Source of the DNA: Clostridia bacterium | GTDB lineage: Bacteria > Bacillota > Clostridia > Oscillospirales > CAG-272 | Direction: 5' to 3' | Assembly (NCBI GenBank): GCA_017958845.1 | Contig: JAGDBW010000020.1 | Span: 1-6,890 of the forward strand | Length of the DNA stretch: 6,890 nucleotides | Shown here: piece by piece, positions 5,315 through 6,890 of the stretch | Position numbering within the stretch: position 1 is the stretch's first letter | How the letters are laid out: the number at the start of each line of letters is the position of its first letter | Notes under the pieces: generated by a model | Database searches by the model: none | Told to the model about the DNA's origin: nothing | The model's input: the letters and a program-made list of their open reading frames with translations, nothing else | Translations under genes and position numbers: made by a program

Positions 5315-6523
5315 TCAGCGGCATTCGATCTCCGGGCCGTCGTAGGTGACGCAAAATCCGTACGGTTGTACCCGCTGTACAAGTCCGTCTGTCTGGCCGC
5401 CGTTGTGAGAAAAAGGGTTGTATGGCTTGCCTTCCAAAACGTCAGCAATACGTTTGCAGGCATGCCCGTCGCCGTATGGATTTACGGCTTTAGCCATCTT
5501 TGAATACTCGCTCTTGTCATCAAGGAGCTTCGTGAATTCGTTATAGATGACGTCTTCATTAGTTCCGACAAGCTTTAACGTTCCGGCATCAACGCCTTCG
5601 GGACGCTCCGTAGTGTCTCTCATAACAAGGACCGGAACGCCATATGCAGGTGCTTCTTCCTGAATGCCTCCGCTATCGGTAAGGATCAAATAGGACTTCG
5701 CTTCGAAGTTATGACAATCAAACACCTCGATTGGTTCGATGATATGTATTTGCTTGCAGTCGCCCAACTCCTCATCCGCGGCTTGTCTGACAAGCGGGTT
5801 CATGTGAATCGGGTAAAGTGCCCTGACGTCTGGATGTTCGTCCAACACACGTCGAATGGCCCTGAACATGTTATGCATCGGCTCGCCCAAGTTTTCTCTT
5901 CTGTGCGCCGTGATGAAAATGAGCTTATTGTCCCCGACCCAATCTAGCTCAGGATGAGTATAGTCAGCCTTGACCGTGTGGCTCATGGCATCGATGACCG
6001 TGTTGCCGGTAACATAGATACCTTCTTCCTTTTTGCCCTCGCTCAGTAAATTCTGCTTGGCGAGTTTTGTTGGAGCAAAGTTATACTTTGCGATTAAGCC
6101 GATGCCCTGCCTATTGAATTCCTCCGGGAATGGAGAATAAATGTTGTAAGTTCTAAGACCGGCCTCGACATGGCCTACAGGAATCTGCATGTAGAAACAC
6201 GCCAACGCTGTGACGAACGCTGTCGAAGTATCGCCATGGACCAAAACCACATCGGGTTTTATCTCTTCCAAAGCGGATTTGATCTTATTCAGAATATTGG
6301 TGGTTATATCAAACAAGGATTGACCCGGCTTCATGATTTCCAAATCATAGTCCGGGTGTTCTCCGAACACATCAAAAACCTGGTCGAGCATTTGCCTGTG
6401 TTGACCCGTAGAAAGGAGAATCGTCTCTAAGCCGCTCCTTTTCTTAAGTTCTTTTACAAGTGGCATCATCTTGATGCAATCAGGACGACAGCCTACAGTC
6501 ACAACCACTTTCTTTTTATTCAC
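5315..6523 (-). CDS. wecB: UDP-N-acetylglucosamine 2-epimerase (non-hydrolysing)
   Basis: WecB/MnaA interconverts UDP-GlcNAc and UDP-ManNAc in the cytoplasm, supplying ManNAc units for wall teichoic acid linkage units, capsule or other surface glycans. The 402-residue product carries the family signatures: HGDT (96-99), HVEAGLRT (118-125), SPFPEEFNRQ (130-139), TAHRRENLG (205-213), DSGGIQEEAP (283-292) and RDTTERPEG (302-310). Asp98, Glu120, Glu134 and His207 match the catalytic positions known from this family. The N-terminal loop is GCRPDCIKMMP (11-21) where GTRPEAIKMAP is usual; Arg13 and Lys18 are kept. The conserved fold ends near residue 364, and about 38 further residues form an unusual tail running into GC-rich DNA. 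It starts at GTG with a good ribosome site. With its own promoter and terminator it appears to be a single-gene unit. Its GC content is far below that of the nrdR operon, suggesting acquisition by transfer. Confidence 0.95.
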   Translation of the reverse strand: MNKKKVVVTVGCRPDCIKMMPLVKELKKRSGLETILLSTGQHRQMLDQVFDVFGEHPDYDLEIMKPGQSLFDITTNILNKIKSALEEIKPDVVLVHGDTSTAFVTALACFYMQIPVGHVEAGLRTYNIYSPFPEEFNRQGIGLIAKYNFAPTKLAKQNLLSEGKKEEGIYVTGNTVIDAMSHTVKADYTHPELDWVGDNKLIFITAHRRENLGEPMHNMFRAIRRVLDEHPDVRALYPIHMNPLVRQAADEELGDCKQIHIIEPIEVFDCHNFEAKSYLILTDSGGIQEEAPAYGVPVLVMRDTTERPEGVDAGTLKLVGTNEDVIYNEFTKLLDDKSEYSKMAKAVNPYGDGHACKRIADVLEGKPYNPFSHNGGQTDGLVQRVQPYGFCVTYDGPEIECR

Positions 6524-6531
6524 TATACCAA

Positions 6532-6537
6532 TTCCTC
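6532..6537 (-). promoter_or_regulatory. Ribosome binding site that fixes the wecB GTG start
   Basis: On the mRNA GAGGAA lies 8 bases before the GTG at 6523. The frame from this GTG begins with the expected first beta strand of the family (NKKKVVVTVG), and no ATG in the same frame fits better, so GTG is taken as the start. Confidence 0.75.
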
Positions 6538-6570
6538 ACGTTCATTAAATTTTTATGCTATTTTCCAGAA

Positions 6571-6587
6571 TTATTTCTTTGAAATAA
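6571..6587 (-). other. Small hairpin in the wecB leader
   Basis: TTATTTC and GAAATAA form a perfect 7-bp inverted repeat around a 3-base loop. It lies a few bases after the expected transcription start of wecB. It is AT-rich and has no U-run of terminator type; it may protect the 5' end of the mRNA, or be chance in AT-rich DNA. Confidence 0.35.
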
Positions 6588-6599
6588 ACCATTTGAATT

Positions 6600-6628
6600 A
6601 TTATACCATAATTGACTTTTATAATCAA
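6600..6628 (-). promoter_or_regulatory. Promoter of wecB with extended -10
   Basis: On the minus strand TTGATT (6628-6623), a 17-base spacer and TATAAT (6605-6600) are preceded by TGG, giving the extended -10 form TGnTATAAT. Transcription should start near 6593, about 70 bases before the wecB GTG. An inverted repeat AATTAT/ATAATT (6596-6601 and 6608-6613) overlaps the -10 element and could be an operator, though AT-rich DNA makes this uncertain. Confidence 0.8.
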
Positions 6629-6695
6629 TCGATTTGGCCCAATTTATCCCATCATTACTAAGTTTCCACAGGGGCGAACGCTCGGATAGAATCCG

Positions 6696-6890
6696 CTACT
6701 TGTGCGCTTGCTCGTTTAAGTGCGCCTCTATTTGATTTATCGCGTCTGTGACCGGACCATCGCAGCATTGCTCTTTCAAACCCTTGAGGCATGCCAATAC
6801 ACCTTTGGTGAGTATCGATTGTTCTTCTTTGATCGATTCGATGTCGCTGTCCTGCTTCTCATTTTTGAGGTACCATTTGTGCACCGCCAA
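6696..6890 (-). CDS. Small phage-type protein, C-terminal part (cut by window edge)
   Basis: Sixty-four codons and a TAG stop are present; the frame is open at the window edge, so the true start is probably beyond 6890. The visible part begins VHKWYLKNEKQ, which could be the cytoplasmic side of a membrane segment lying outside the window. It continues with a charged helix-like stretch (DSDIESIKEEQS), then a block ACLKGLKEQCCDGPVTDA, and ends in HLNEQAHK. From memory this 'ACLxGLKxxGxxGPVxxA...HLNxxAHK' ending is seen in small proteins of Clostridia prophages near the holin and amidase lysis genes. I cannot verify that here. Two adjacent cysteines occur where a Gly-Cys or Gly-Ala is more usual in my recollection. 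It is read in the same direction as wecB, 172 bases upstream of it, with no terminator visible between them. Confidence 0.5.
   Translation of the reverse strand: MAVHKWYLKNEKQDSDIESIKEEQSILTKGVLACLKGLKEQCCDGPVTDAINQIEAHLNEQAHK

Noticed and set aside
5262..5318. Short inverted repeat CTGACGC (5262-5268) and GCGTCAG (5312-5318) around the wecB stop
   Set aside because: Seven-base arms 43 bases apart in GC-rich DNA are likely by chance, and the clear terminator lies further downstream.
4872..5354. A 160-codon minus-strand frame between wecB and nrdR, ending in an ATGA overlap with nrdR
   Set aside because: It starts inside wecB, runs through the wecB terminator and the nrdR promoter, and is arginine- and proline-rich. 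After the expected transcription start there is no start codon in this frame, so it cannot be a leader peptide either.
5711..5947. Plus-strand open frame inside wecB (78 codons)
   Set aside because: It is antisense to conserved parts of wecB, including the UDP-binding region, with no ribosome site or known motif.
6680..6698. CGGATTCTATCCG repeat at the end of the phage-type gene, as a possible terminator
   Set aside because: The stem is only five pairs with a three-base loop and no following U-run.

Overview
This window looks like a chromosomal piece from a high-GC member of the Clostridia (Bacillota). Seven housekeeping genes on the minus strand read nrdR, yicC/yloC, remA, rpoZ, priA, def, fmt, which is a Bacillota-type order. 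RemA (DUF370) and the spacing of the remA-rpoZ-priA-def-fmt block are typical of that phylum. These genes are GC-rich (a hand count of 2341-2400 gives 44 of 60 G+C). The species cannot be fixed from the sequence alone.

Layout, in the direction of transcription (right to left). At 6696-6890 lies the 3' part of a small, probably phage-type gene cut by the window edge. An AT-rich spacer (6524-6695) carries a strong extended -10 promoter for wecB (6523-5315), a non-hydrolysing UDP-GlcNAc 2-epimerase that starts at GTG and ends before a clear intrinsic terminator (5213-5246). wecB and its flank are much poorer in GC (5701-5760: 23 of 60; 6541-6600: 11 of 60) than the housekeeping block, so the right third looks like acquired DNA abutting the core genome. 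A 439-base gap (5314-4876) then holds the wecB terminator and a near-consensus sigma-A promoter (4981-5009) that starts the housekeeping operon.

That operon is tightly packed: nrdR and yicC overlap by 4 bases, yicC-remA is 67 bases apart, remA-rpoZ 48, rpoZ-priA 1, priA-def 13 and def-fmt 5. All seven genes are probably co-transcribed. They cover dNTP-synthesis control (NrdR), RNA turnover (YicC), a DNA-binding regulator (RemA), transcription (omega), replication restart (PriA) and handling of the N-formyl-methionine of new proteins (Fmt adds the formyl group to Met-tRNA; Def removes it from the peptide). fmt runs off the left edge.

I found no RNA gene, CRISPR array, insertion sequence or clearly novel multi-gene system. 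The points most worth a second look are the sharp composition boundary around wecB, the C-terminal tail on WecB that runs across that boundary, the absence of gmk and coaBC from their usual places, and an NrdR-box-like sequence over the nrdR promoter.
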